From: Schlesneria paludicola DSM 18645
GTDB taxonomy: Bacteria > Planctomycetota > Planctomycetia > Planctomycetales > Planctomycetaceae
DNA length: 64,000 nt
Direction of reading: 5' to 3'
NCBI RefSeq assembly: GCF_000255655.1
Contig: NZ_JH636435.1
Coordinates: 1,669,770 to 1,733,769, forward strand
Shown here: in pieces, positions 42,945 to 50,873 of the stretch
How the letters are laid out: each line of letters opens with the position of its first letter
Numbering within the stretch: the first letter of the stretch is position 1
Program-made: the position numbers and the translations under genes
The notes under the pieces: generated by a model
Seen by the model: only the letters and a program-made list of their open reading frames with translations
The model's database searches: none
What the model was told of the DNA's origin: nothing

Positions 42945-45779
42945 ATGACGCGGATCAATCGAAATGCGTCAGCAGATTTTGGCACGACGCCCATGAATGA
43001 TACGTCATCGAATTTGTCGGAAGTCGCGCCTTCTGGTGATCAACCGCGCATCGATCAGCACGCGATCTCCTGGCACACGCTCACCGCGATCGAGACCAGC
43101 CAAGCTCTCAACGTCGACAATAAGCTTGGCTTGACACATGAGAATGCCAAACACCGACATCAGCAATATGGTTCAAATACGCTCGCGCACGCCCAGCAGC
43201 GGACCGCGATGACCATCTTCCTGTCTCAGTTCCGCAGCCTGATCATGCTCCTGCTGTTTATCGCCGCTGTCATCGCTCTGGCGATGGGCGAGGGTATCGA
43301 GGCGGCCGCGATTCTGGTTGTGATTCTGCTGAACGCAGGAATCGGTTTCTTGACCGAATGGAAGGCGCATCAGGCATTGTCCGCCCTGCAAAAGCAGTCG
43401 GTTCGAGTGGCCCATGTCATTCGAGACGGAACCGAAACCGAGATTCCGGCGTCGGAACTCGTTCCTGGAGATCTGGTCACGATTGCTGCCGGAGAACGTG
43501 TCCCCGCAGATGGACGGATTATCGAATGCGCACGATTGCAAGTTGTCGAAGCGGCACTGACGGGCGAGTCACTCGCCGTCACCAAAACGCCCGATCCCAT
43601 TCTCGACAAGGATGCGTCTCTGGGTGATCGACTCAACATGGCCTTTCTGGGAACGACCATCACAGACGGTCGCGGCCGAATGTTGGTCACCAGTACTGGG
43701 GCACGCACCGAGATGGGCAAGATTGGCATGTTGATCGACGAAGCCATTTCGCCCGAGACACCACTCGAGCAGAAACTCGCCCGTCTGGGACGACTGTTAA
43801 TCGTACTCGTGTCGGTCCTGTGCGCGGTGATCGTCGTCGCAGGCTGGCTCCGCGGACTTGAGGACTTCTGGCATATGCTTGAAGTCGGCATCTCGCTGGC
43901 AATCGCCGCGGTCCCAGAAGGACTTCCCGCCGTCACAACCATGACGTTGGCCCTGGGAATGCAACGAATGGCGCGAATGCGTGCCCTCGTTCGTCGACTG
44001 CCGGCCGTCGAGACACTCGGATCGGTCACAGTGATCTGTACTGACAAAACCGGCACGCTGACTCAAAACGAGATGACCGTCTGCGTTTTTGCACTGGACG
44101 ACTGCGACGTGAAAGTCACGGGAGCCGGGTACGCGCCAATCGGAACGTTTCAGCTGGCCGGCAAAGAGATCGTGGCACGTTCCGATGAACGTTTGAGCCT
44201 GGCGCTTCGAATCGGTTCGCTTTGCAATGATGCCAAGATGGATCGCGCTCATGGAGATGACGCGGTTCTGGGCGATCCCACGGAAGCCGCCTTGATCGTC
44301 GTCGCCGAGAAGGCGGGATTGAATCAAGCGAATCTGGCTCGCGAATTCCCTCGAATCAGCGAGGTCCCGTTCGACAGCACCACAAAGCAAATGGTCACCG
44401 TCCACACGACAGCCGATGGGCACAAGATCGCCTTCTTGAAGGGCTCGCCGGGAACGCTCATTGCCGCAAGCACGTCGCAAGTGGGAATATCAGGATCGGT
44501 GCCACTAACATCAAACGCCCGTCAGCGATGGGAAGAAACCAACGTCAGAATGGCGGGCGAGGCATTGCGAGTTCTCGGGCTGGCATTCCGAGAGTTGCCG
44601 GACACATTCGACGAAGCAGAACTGACGCGTGACCTCACCTTCGTGGGACTGGTCGGAATGAGTGACCCGTTGCGCGAGCAGGCACTTTCGGCCATCACCA
44701 CCTGTCGTCAGGCAGGAATCCGGACCGTCATGATCACGGGTGACCAACAGGCCACGGCCGCCGAGATCGCTCGACAACTCGGAATTGACCATGATCTTGA
44801 TGGACGACCGCTACGCGTCGTGCACGGACGCGAACTGACGGGCCTTGACGCCGCGGGTTGGCAAAAGATGGTGACGGAAGCTGCGGTATTTGCCCGTGTG
44901 TCTCCCGAGCACAAGCTGCTGATTGTTGAGGCACTTCAACAACAAAAGCAAGTCGTCGCGATGACGGGTGATGGCGTGAACGATGCGCCCGCTTTAAAGA
45001 AGGCCGACATTGGAATTGCGATGGGACAGTCTGGAACCGACGTCGCCAAAGAAAATGCCGATCTTGTCATCACCGATGATAACTTCGCCTCCATCGTCAG
45101 CGCGGTTGAACAGGGGCGAGTCATTTATGGAAACATCCAGCGATTCCTGCACTACCTGCTTTCCTGCAACTTTTCAGAAATCATGACGGTCTTCTTCGCA
45201 CTGATGATTGGCTGGCCGCTTCCGCTCGCCGCCCTTCAGATCTTGTGGCTGAACTTGATCACGGACGTCTTTCCGGCATTTGCCTTGGCATTGGAGCCGT
45301 CAGCCCCAGACGTGATGAAACGTCGGCCGCGAGATCCGGAAGAGTCACTTCTTTCCGTGCCGTTTATTGGCCTTCTCGTCTGGCAAGGAATGCTGTTAAC
45401 AGGGGTCACTCTACTGGCCTTCGGCATCGGAATGTCGTGGCATGGGATCGACAAAGATGGATCGGGTGCCGCGACCACGATTGCCTTCATGACACTTGCT
45501 CTGTCACAGGTCTTTCACGTATTCAATGCGCGGTCACAACATCGATCGGCATTCACCGGCCGCCTGTTCACAAATGGTTGGCTCTGGCTGGCCGTGGCAA
45601 TTTGCCTGATTCTGCAATTCTCTGCTATTTACCTGCCGCCGCTTCAGCGAGTGCTGCATACTGTCAACTTGTCCCTCGCGGATTTGGGACTGATCGCCGT
45701 CTGCTCGCTGTTACCGGTCGCTGTCGTCGAACTCGTCAAAACGATCCAGCGATTCGTAGCTCGTTCCGCACATCCCTGA
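42945..45779 (+). CDS. Cation-translocating P-type ATPase, Ca2+-ATPase-like (P2)
   Basis: A 944-residue ATPase. Motifs: LTGESLAVTKT (A-domain TGE), AIAAVPEGLPAVTTMTLALG (M4 ion site, PEGLP), ICTDKTGTLTQNEMT (phosphorylation site), MVTVHTTADGHKIAFLKGSP (N-domain KGSPG), VAMTGDGVNDAPALKKADIG (hinge) and the six C-terminal helices with LQILWLNLITDVFPAFALAL. The P-E-G-L motif and M5-M6 sequence fit P2-type ATPases of the Ca2+ group, such as bacterial PMR1-like pumps. The first 50 residues are polar; ATG 42993 is an alternative start. Followed by a second P-type ATPase gene after 146 bp. Confidence 0.92.
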   Translation: MTRINRNASADFGTTPMNDTSSNLSEVAPSGDQPRIDQHAISWHTLTAIETSQALNVDNKLGLTHENAKHRHQQYGSNTLAHAQQRTAMTIFLSQFRSLIMLLLFIAAVIALAMGEGIEAAAILVVILLNAGIGFLTEWKAHQALSALQKQSVRVAHVIRDGTETEIPASELVPGDLVTIAAGERVPADGRIIECARLQVVEAALTGESLAVTKTPDPILDKDASLGDRLNMAFLGTTITDGRGRMLVTSTGARTEMGKIGMLIDEAISPETPLEQKLARLGRLLIVLVSVLCAVIVVAGWLRGLEDFWHMLEVGISLAIAAVPEGLPAVTTMTLALGMQRMARMRALVRRLPAVETLGSVTVICTDKTGTLTQNEMTVCVFALDDCDVKVTGAGYAPIGTFQLAGKEIVARSDERLSLALRIGSLCNDAKMDRAHGDDAVLGDPTEAALIVVAEKAGLNQANLAREFPRISEVPFDSTTKQMVTVHTTADGHKIAFLKGSPGTLIAASTSQVGISGSVPLTSNARQRWEETNVRMAGEALRVLGLAFRELPDTFDEAELTRDLTFVGLVGMSDPLREQALSAITTCRQAGIRTVMITGDQQATAAEIARQLGIDHDLDGRPLRVVHGRELTGLDAAGWQKMVTEAAVFARVSPEHKLLIVEALQQQKQVVAMTGDGVNDAPALKKADIGIAMGQSGTDVAKENADLVITDDNFASIVSAVEQGRVIYGNIQRFLHYLLSCNFSEIMTVFFALMIGWPLPLAALQILWLNLITDVFPAFALALEPSAPDVMKRRPRDPEESLLSVPFIGLLVWQGMLLTGVTLLAFGIGMSWHGIDKDGSGAATTIAFMTLALSQVFHVFNARSQHRSAFTGRLFTNGWLWLAVAICLILQFSAIYLPPLQRVLHTVNLSLADLGLIAVCSLLPVAVVELVKTIQRFVARSAHP

Positions 45780-45925
45780 TTGAATCACGTCGTTTGCAAG
45801 CCGATTGCCAATCGCATCTGCCGAACCGCTCACTCGCGACATTCACACACTTAACGAACTCCGTCGACTTCGGTCGGCAGGCCATGGGCACAAGACGCCG
45901 CTGGCAAACACTATTGGGGCGATTG

Positions 45926-47851
45926 ATGGATTCCGTACTGAAGCAAGATTCGATTTCCGAGTGGAAACAGTTCTGGAAGGCCCGCAGCATGCTGGTCATC
46001 GCCATCATGGCCTTGAGTGGAATTCTGCTTCATCTACTGTTTCGATACGGAATGGGACTCGAAACGTTCATCTATGACCTTCCACTGTGGACAGTCCTCA
46101 TCCTGGGAGGAATTCCGCTCATCTATGGCTTGCTGAAAAAAGTTATCAAGCTGGAATTTGGATCTGATCTGCTGGCCGGACTCTCGATCGCCACCGCTGT
46201 GCTGCTCGGAGAATACCTGGCCGGGGCCATTGTCGTGCTGATGCTTTCCGGTGGAGAAGCCCTCGAAAGTTACGCCATTCGCAGCGCGTCATCCGTGCTG
46301 CAGGCACTGGCAAAACGAATGCCGTCCGTCTGCCACCGACGGCAAGACGGGCAGTTGCAGGATGTCGCACTCAGCGAGGTCGTGGTCGGCGATATTTTGG
46401 TGCTCTTCCCCCACGACATCTGTCCGGTGGACGGTGTCGTCACTGAAGGGCGTGGGATCATGGATGAGGCGTTTCTGACCGGTGAGCCCTTTCAGATCTC
46501 GAAGACCCCGGGTTCGGAAGTCATTTCAGGGGCCATCAACGGCGAAGCGGCACTCACCATTCGAGCGACGCGTCCCGCTACGGATTCCCGCTACGCGAAG
46601 ATCATGCAAGTGATGCGATCGGCAGAGCAAAACCGGCCGCGAATGCGTCGATTGGGTGACACGCTCGGTGCGTTCTACACGCCGTTCGCCGTATTGATCG
46701 CGCTTTTCGCCTGGGCGATCAGCGGTCAATCGCAACGATTCTTGGCGGTACTTGTCGTTGCCACGCCGTGCCCGCTGCTCATCGGCATTCCGGTTGCGAT
46801 CATTGGCGCAATCTCACTTTGTGCCCGCCGCGGGATCATTATCAAGAATCCGGTCGTGCTCGAAACCATCGCAACTTGTCGCACGGCCATCTTCGACAAG
46901 ACCGGAACACTGACGTACGGTCGACCTCGCCTGACCGATCAGATCGTGACTTCAGACTTCGATCAGACCGAGATTCTGGGACTCGTCGCCAGCCTGGAAC
47001 GCTACTCGAAGCACCCGCTCGCACTGGCGATTGTCGCCGCCGCCGAAGCCAAGAACATTTCACTTCAAGACGTGGCCGAGATCAGTGAACCGCCAGGGCA
47101 GGGGATGCGCGGTACGGTCGACGGCCATACGGTCCGAATCACCAGCCGTGGTGCACTCGCCAAAGCCCCGACGGCGGGAACGGATCAACTTCCTCCGCAT
47201 GCTGGGGGCCTCGAGTGCGTTGTACTCATTAATGAGCGTTACGTCGCGTTGTACCGGTTCCGTGACGAACCCCGCATCGAAGGCGTCTCGTTCATCAAAC
47301 ACCTTCGACCTCGACACCATATTGACCGTATCATGATCGTCTCGGGAGATCGCGAGTCTGAAGTGCGCTATTTGGCCGAACAGATTGGGATCAGTGAGAT
47401 CTACGCCCAGAAGACACCGGAAGAGAAAGTGACAATTGTTCGCGCCGAGACAGCCAAAGCACGAACTCTGTATGTGGGCGATGGGATCAATGATGCCCCC
47501 GCGTTGATGTCAGCGACGGTTGGCGTGGCCATCGGGCAGAATAGCGATATCACGACCGAGTCGGCAGGTGTTGTCATCCTCGACAGTTCGCTGGAGAAAG
47601 TTGATGAGTTCATGCACATTAGCGCGCGGATGCGACGGATCGCGCTGCAGAGCGCTCTGGGAGGCATGGCGCTGAGTATTGTGGGTATGGGCTTTGCCAG
47701 CGTCGGTCTGCTGTCCCCTGTCGCCGGCGCATTGTCGCAAGAGATCATCGATGTTCTGGCAGTCTTCAACGCGCTCAGAACGGCACTTCGCCCGAAAGAG
47801 CTGACAGATTTTAGCCCGCAGAACACGACCTCCGGCCAGAAACACCAATGA
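45926..47851 (+). CDS. Heavy-metal-type P-type ATPase (P1B-like) with TPC motif
   Basis: A 641-residue ATPase shorter than its neighbour. It has LTGEPFQISKTPG (A-domain), VATPCPLLIGIPVAIIGAIS (M6 metal site, T-P-C instead of C-P-C), IFDKTGTLTYGRP (phosphorylation site), RYSKHPLALAIV (the HP motif of P1B ATPases) and LYVGDGINDAPALMSATVGV (hinge). There is no N-terminal metal-binding (HMA) domain. TPC at the CPx position is less usual and its ion specificity is not settled. An ATG at 45884 is in frame and possible. The two ATPase genes are on the same strand but of different class, so co-expression does not imply one substrate. Confidence 0.9.
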   Translation: MDSVLKQDSISEWKQFWKARSMLVIAIMALSGILLHLLFRYGMGLETFIYDLPLWTVLILGGIPLIYGLLKKVIKLEFGSDLLAGLSIATAVLLGEYLAGAIVVLMLSGGEALESYAIRSASSVLQALAKRMPSVCHRRQDGQLQDVALSEVVVGDILVLFPHDICPVDGVVTEGRGIMDEAFLTGEPFQISKTPGSEVISGAINGEAALTIRATRPATDSRYAKIMQVMRSAEQNRPRMRRLGDTLGAFYTPFAVLIALFAWAISGQSQRFLAVLVVATPCPLLIGIPVAIIGAISLCARRGIIIKNPVVLETIATCRTAIFDKTGTLTYGRPRLTDQIVTSDFDQTEILGLVASLERYSKHPLALAIVAAAEAKNISLQDVAEISEPPGQGMRGTVDGHTVRITSRGALAKAPTAGTDQLPPHAGGLECVVLINERYVALYRFRDEPRIEGVSFIKHLRPRHHIDRIMIVSGDRESEVRYLAEQIGISEIYAQKTPEEKVTIVRAETAKARTLYVGDGINDAPALMSATVGVAIGQNSDITTESAGVVILDSSLEKVDEFMHISARMRRIALQSALGGMALSIVGMGFASVGLLSPVAGALSQEIIDVLAVFNALRTALRPKELTDFSPQNTTSGQKHQ

Positions 47852-47884
47852 AGCCAAACGAACATCCAACAGCCGGACCCATTC

Positions 47885-48703
47885 TCAAACGGTATCCGAC
47901 ACGTTGTATCCATCTTTAAGAAAATGCACGACGTGTTTCACGACCTCTTTGGCGATCAGGATTCGGCGATGTCCGAAACGTTCGGTGACGACGAGCGTCG
48001 CTCGCGGCCATGCGGCCACGAGCGCAAGGGCATCTTCCAGCGGAATGTCGTCGTCGCCACGATCATGAATGATGAGCGCCGGTTGTTTTAGGTCAACAGC
48101 GACGTGAGCCAAATCCAAGCTTTTGAGAGGGACTTCTGTCCGTTCAGCGACCAACCGCACGAATGTCGGGATTTCATCTTCGGACATTCCATGGTGCCGG
48201 CCCCAGCGTTCAATGACAGCCGTCAGAGACGCGGGACCGCTGATCAGTACGGCACGTTCCGCGTCTAAGCCAAGATGGAGCGCGAACGCAGCGGCTGCCG
48301 CTCCAAACGAATGCCCAACCACACCGGACAGAGGACCGATTTCACGTCCGACGCCGGCAAGAGCCTGCGCGTAATCAAAAACAGAGACCTGGGTTCCAGG
48401 CGAGTCTGCATGTGCGGGCGCATCGACCGCAATCACTCGAAAACCTGTTTCGATCAAGGAGGGTACGAATGCACCCCAATGAGTTCTTCGACTTTCCCAA
48501 CCGTGCGCAAGCAAGATGGTGGGACCAGTTCCCCACGCGGTCGCGGCAAGGCCGCAGCTCAAGTTGAGTCCCATACCGCGCCGCAACAACTCTTCATCCC
48601 GAGGTGTCGGCGGAAGCGATCGAGGCGTCAGAAACTGTGTCACGGCTTGCTGCAAATGGCTCTGATGTCCATGCTTTCCCGTTTCGTTGGTTTGTACGTA
48701 CAT
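47885..48703 (-). CDS. Alpha/beta-fold hydrolase
   Basis: A 272-residue alpha/beta hydrolase. ILLAHGWESRRTHW contains the oxyanion HGW motif, VVGHSFGAAAAAFAL the nucleophile elbow G-H-S-F-G, and IIHDRGDDDIPLEDALALVA the acid region; the closing FGHRRIL gives the likely catalytic His. ATG 48703 has GGAG five bases upstream. It is last in a run of three minus-strand genes headed by the MarR regulator, with a palindrome like the putative MarR operator overlapping its start. Substrate unknown. Confidence 0.88.
   Translation of the reverse strand: MYVQTNETGKHGHQSHLQQAVTQFLTPRSLPPTPRDEELLRRGMGLNLSCGLAATAWGTGPTILLAHGWESRRTHWGAFVPSLIETGFRVIAVDAPAHADSPGTQVSVFDYAQALAGVGREIGPLSGVVGHSFGAAAAAFALHLGLDAERAVLISGPASLTAVIERWGRHHGMSEDEIPTFVRLVAERTEVPLKSLDLAHVAVDLKQPALIIHDRGDDDIPLEDALALVAAWPRATLVVTERFGHRRILIAKEVVKHVVHFLKDGYNVSDTV
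48692..48703. promoter_or_regulatory. Palindrome at start of hydrolase gene, possible MarR site
   Basis: TTGTACGTACAT, with the perfect palindrome TGTACGTACA, overlaps the start codon. It shares 9 of 12 positions with the sites at 50086 and 50592. Because it lies in coding sequence it may be coincidental. Confidence 0.3.
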
Positions 48704-48757
48704 CGAACTCCATTCTGATGATCATCGATCTGAATCACTATCGGTTTATGCTGATGC

Positions 48758-50071
48758 CTACGATGGAAAACACTTTCCAAAGGCAGCGAGCAATCGGGGC
48801 GATCCCTTGATTCGAATCCTGCGCGTCAGCAATGCCCATAGAAGGCTGCGTTCTTTTGCGAGAAAGCCAAGCCAAGTCTCGCTGTCGGCAGAGACACGCA
48901 GATCCGCCTCGCCGAGATGCCCTTCTTGGACAGTCAGCTTGCCGTCCCGAATTTCGATCGTGGCTTGACGCGGTTCCTTGCCGTGAAACGTAAAATGGTA
49001 GACAGCCGCTAGGCCCTTGGACTGTCCCGGTTGAAACGAGAGGGATACCCCACGCATGAACGCGGAAATTGTACGCACCCTCACACCATTTCCAACCCGC
49101 TTGATCTTCTTCTTCGGAAAGCGCCGGGCGACGTGCGATTCCGCATCGGAACCGGGAACGACGTAGATCGTTTCCTCTTTCTCCATCAGCGGTCGAACAA
49201 CCTCTTTCAGAAATTCGGCTTTGTCGGAAAGATAGGGACCGATGACATCTTCGCCCGCGGGGCAGACGGACAGGCAGTAGGCCGCTTTGTAGTTTGGTCC
49301 GAATGCAAGCGATTGCCACATCGAAGCCGTCTCCGTATCGCTGACCTTGCTTCGGTACGCGCGACGATCCTTTCCATCAACCACGTTCTCGATCCAATCG
49401 CTGAAACCGCCCATGAACTCTTTGTAGTTGTGAGTCATGCAGTTTGAGAAATTGAAATCTCCGTTGGGTGAGATCGCACCGACAGGACATGCGGCCACGC
49501 AAAGCTTGCACTCCAGACACGGATTGTACGAAATTGGTTGATCGTAGGCCGTGGCTTCGGCATCAATCAGGACAGTTCCCAGCAGGATGAAATTGCCAAA
49601 CTTCGGATGAATCACATTGCGATGAATGCCCATCATCCCCATCCCTGCGGCAACGGCGACCGGCTTGTGAGACACCACCCAGATTTTCTCGCCGGGAAAC
49701 CGATCCATCTCCATCGGAAAACCCATGGCGGGATTCATGGCACGCACGCCCTGACGTTCCAAGGTTGCGACGACAGTGCGCGCGACGTCATTGACCTGAT
49801 CACCCGTGTGGTGAAATTCGAGATTGGCAACCGATCGCGCAGGACTGCGAATCGGCTCACGATTCATCCGACAAACGAAGGAGAGCAATGTTTTCGCTCG
49901 AGGGTAAGCGCGAAGAATATCCGCGCGCTGATCATCCAATGCGGGTCGCGTGATTTCGATCAGCCCCGCATCGTCTGCCCCGCAATTGAGTGCGAGTTGA
50001 CGCAGCCATGCGGCATCCAGCTTCGGAATCGACGGCCGCTCGGGTGAAATCTGCGCCTGTGCCATAGCCAT
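48758..50071 (-). CDS. 4Fe-4S protein with C-terminal SCP2-like domain
   Basis: A 437-residue protein. The middle contains a ferredoxin motif CLECKLCVAACPVG (about residues 185-198) and a later CLSVCPAGED, giving cysteines for one or two [4Fe-4S] clusters; the surrounding sequence (AAGMGMMGIHRNVIHPKFGN) is that of QueG-like/reductive-dehalogenase-related iron-sulfur proteins. The last 100 residues (YHFTFHGKEPRQATIEIRDG and EADLRVSADSETWLGFLAKE) are an SCP2 sterol-carrier-like domain. This fusion suggests a redox reaction on a lipophilic molecule. ATG 50071 has GAGG at 5 nt, preferred over the upstream GTG at 50101. The gene follows marR by 44 bp with a palindrome between them. Confidence 0.88.
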   Translation of the reverse strand: MAMAQAQISPERPSIPKLDAAWLRQLALNCGADDAGLIEITRPALDDQRADILRAYPRAKTLLSFVCRMNREPIRSPARSVANLEFHHTGDQVNDVARTVVATLERQGVRAMNPAMGFPMEMDRFPGEKIWVVSHKPVAVAAGMGMMGIHRNVIHPKFGNFILLGTVLIDAEATAYDQPISYNPCLECKLCVAACPVGAISPNGDFNFSNCMTHNYKEFMGGFSDWIENVVDGKDRRAYRSKVSDTETASMWQSLAFGPNYKAAYCLSVCPAGEDVIGPYLSDKAEFLKEVVRPLMEKEETIYVVPGSDAESHVARRFPKKKIKRVGNGVRVRTISAFMRGVSLSFQPGQSKGLAAVYHFTFHGKEPRQATIEIRDGKLTVQEGHLGEADLRVSADSETWLGFLAKERSLLWALLTRRIRIKGSPRLLAAFGKCFPS

Positions 50072-50085
50072 GATCGCCTCACAAC

Positions 50086-50097
50086 TTGTATATACAA
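50086..50097. promoter_or_regulatory. Palindromic site between marR and the 4Fe-4S/SCP2 gene
   Basis: TTGTATATACAA is a perfect 12-bp palindrome 14 bp before the ATG at 50071. The near-identical TTGTATACACAA occurs before the marR gene. MarR proteins bind AT-rich palindromes of this kind, so both are likely operators of the adjacent regulator. Confidence 0.7.
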
Positions 50098-50115
50098 CCA
50101 TCTTACCAAAAAAAA

Positions 50116-50565
50116 CTATCGCTCCATGGAGCTGCTCTTCACCCGCTTGATCGCAGAGTTGAGTAGCGTCAGGCCATCATCGCCGATCAGCTTTGTGGCC
50201 TCGGTCTGAGCCTTCTCCCAAGCGGGGATTGCCTTCTCCATCAGTTGCGTTCCCTCTTGGGTGAGCCGAAAAGGATGGTGTCGTCCATCTTCACCGGGAA
50301 GAATTTCGAGCCAGCCGTTCGCCACCATCCGCTCCACAGTCCGGCTAAGCGTCGATGCGTCGAGTTCCAGAATGTCACAAACCTCTGTCGGACGAGCCAC
50401 ACCAAGCTTCGCCGTGACGGCCAGAATGTTCCCCTGGCTTAGCTTCACCCCGAGTGGTCGCAGTGCATCATCATAAAGCTTGGTGATGACGCGATTAAGT
50501 AGCCGCAACCGCCCCGCAATGCACATTGTGGCGATCGATTCGAGATTCGTGGCGGGTTTGTTCAT
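50116..50565 (-). CDS. MarR-family transcriptional regulator
   Basis: A 149-residue regulator with the MarR winged helix: LSQGNILAVTAKLGVARPTE (helices 2-3), ELDASTLSRTVERMVANGWL (recognition helix) and GRHHPFRLTQEGTQLMEKAI (wing and following strand). ATG 50565 has GGAG at good spacing. A site TTGTATACACAA is 27 bp upstream and a related site lies behind the gene in front of the 4Fe-4S/SCP2 gene, consistent with self-repression and control of the downstream gene. Confidence 0.92.
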   Translation of the reverse strand: MNKPATNLESIATMCIAGRLRLLNRVITKLYDDALRPLGVKLSQGNILAVTAKLGVARPTEVCDILELDASTLSRTVERMVANGWLEILPGEDGRHHPFRLTQEGTQLMEKAIPAWEKAQTEATKLIGDDGLTLLNSAIKRVKSSSMER

Positions 50566-50873
50566 CGTTCAGCTCCTTCCCTCGGACTTATTTGTATACA
50601 CAACAAACTGACTGATCAAGCCCTTTTCTTGAAATGACCGATTTGAAGACGGCTTGACATGGGCCAAAACACACACTGACGGGACGCCGATTCTGCCGGA
50701 GCGCCGTGTGAAATTCCCGGTTCGCACGCACATAGCTTTCCCAGGCGGCATTCCCGACACAGAGTTACCATTTCGAAAGGGGGATCGCCCGCAACGCTCA
50801 AATGCCTTACCTGAAAGGGCGATGAAGCATCGCGATCTCTGCTTCAGCTACCGTTCAGGGAGGAATGGTTTCG
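50566..50873. other. Intergenic region with marR promoter
   Basis: About 300 bp between marR (minus) and the porin gene (plus). It contains the palindrome at 50592-50603. No gene recognised. Confidence 0.4.
50592..50603. promoter_or_regulatory. Palindromic site upstream of marR
   Basis: TTGTATACACAA, 27 bp upstream of the marR ATG. It differs from the site at 50086 in one base. Likely autoregulatory operator. Confidence 0.65.

Noticed and set aside
45245-45883. Upstream extension of the second P-type ATPase frame
   Set aside because: It overlaps the coding sequence of the first ATPase in another frame; the P1B-like protein starts at about 45926.
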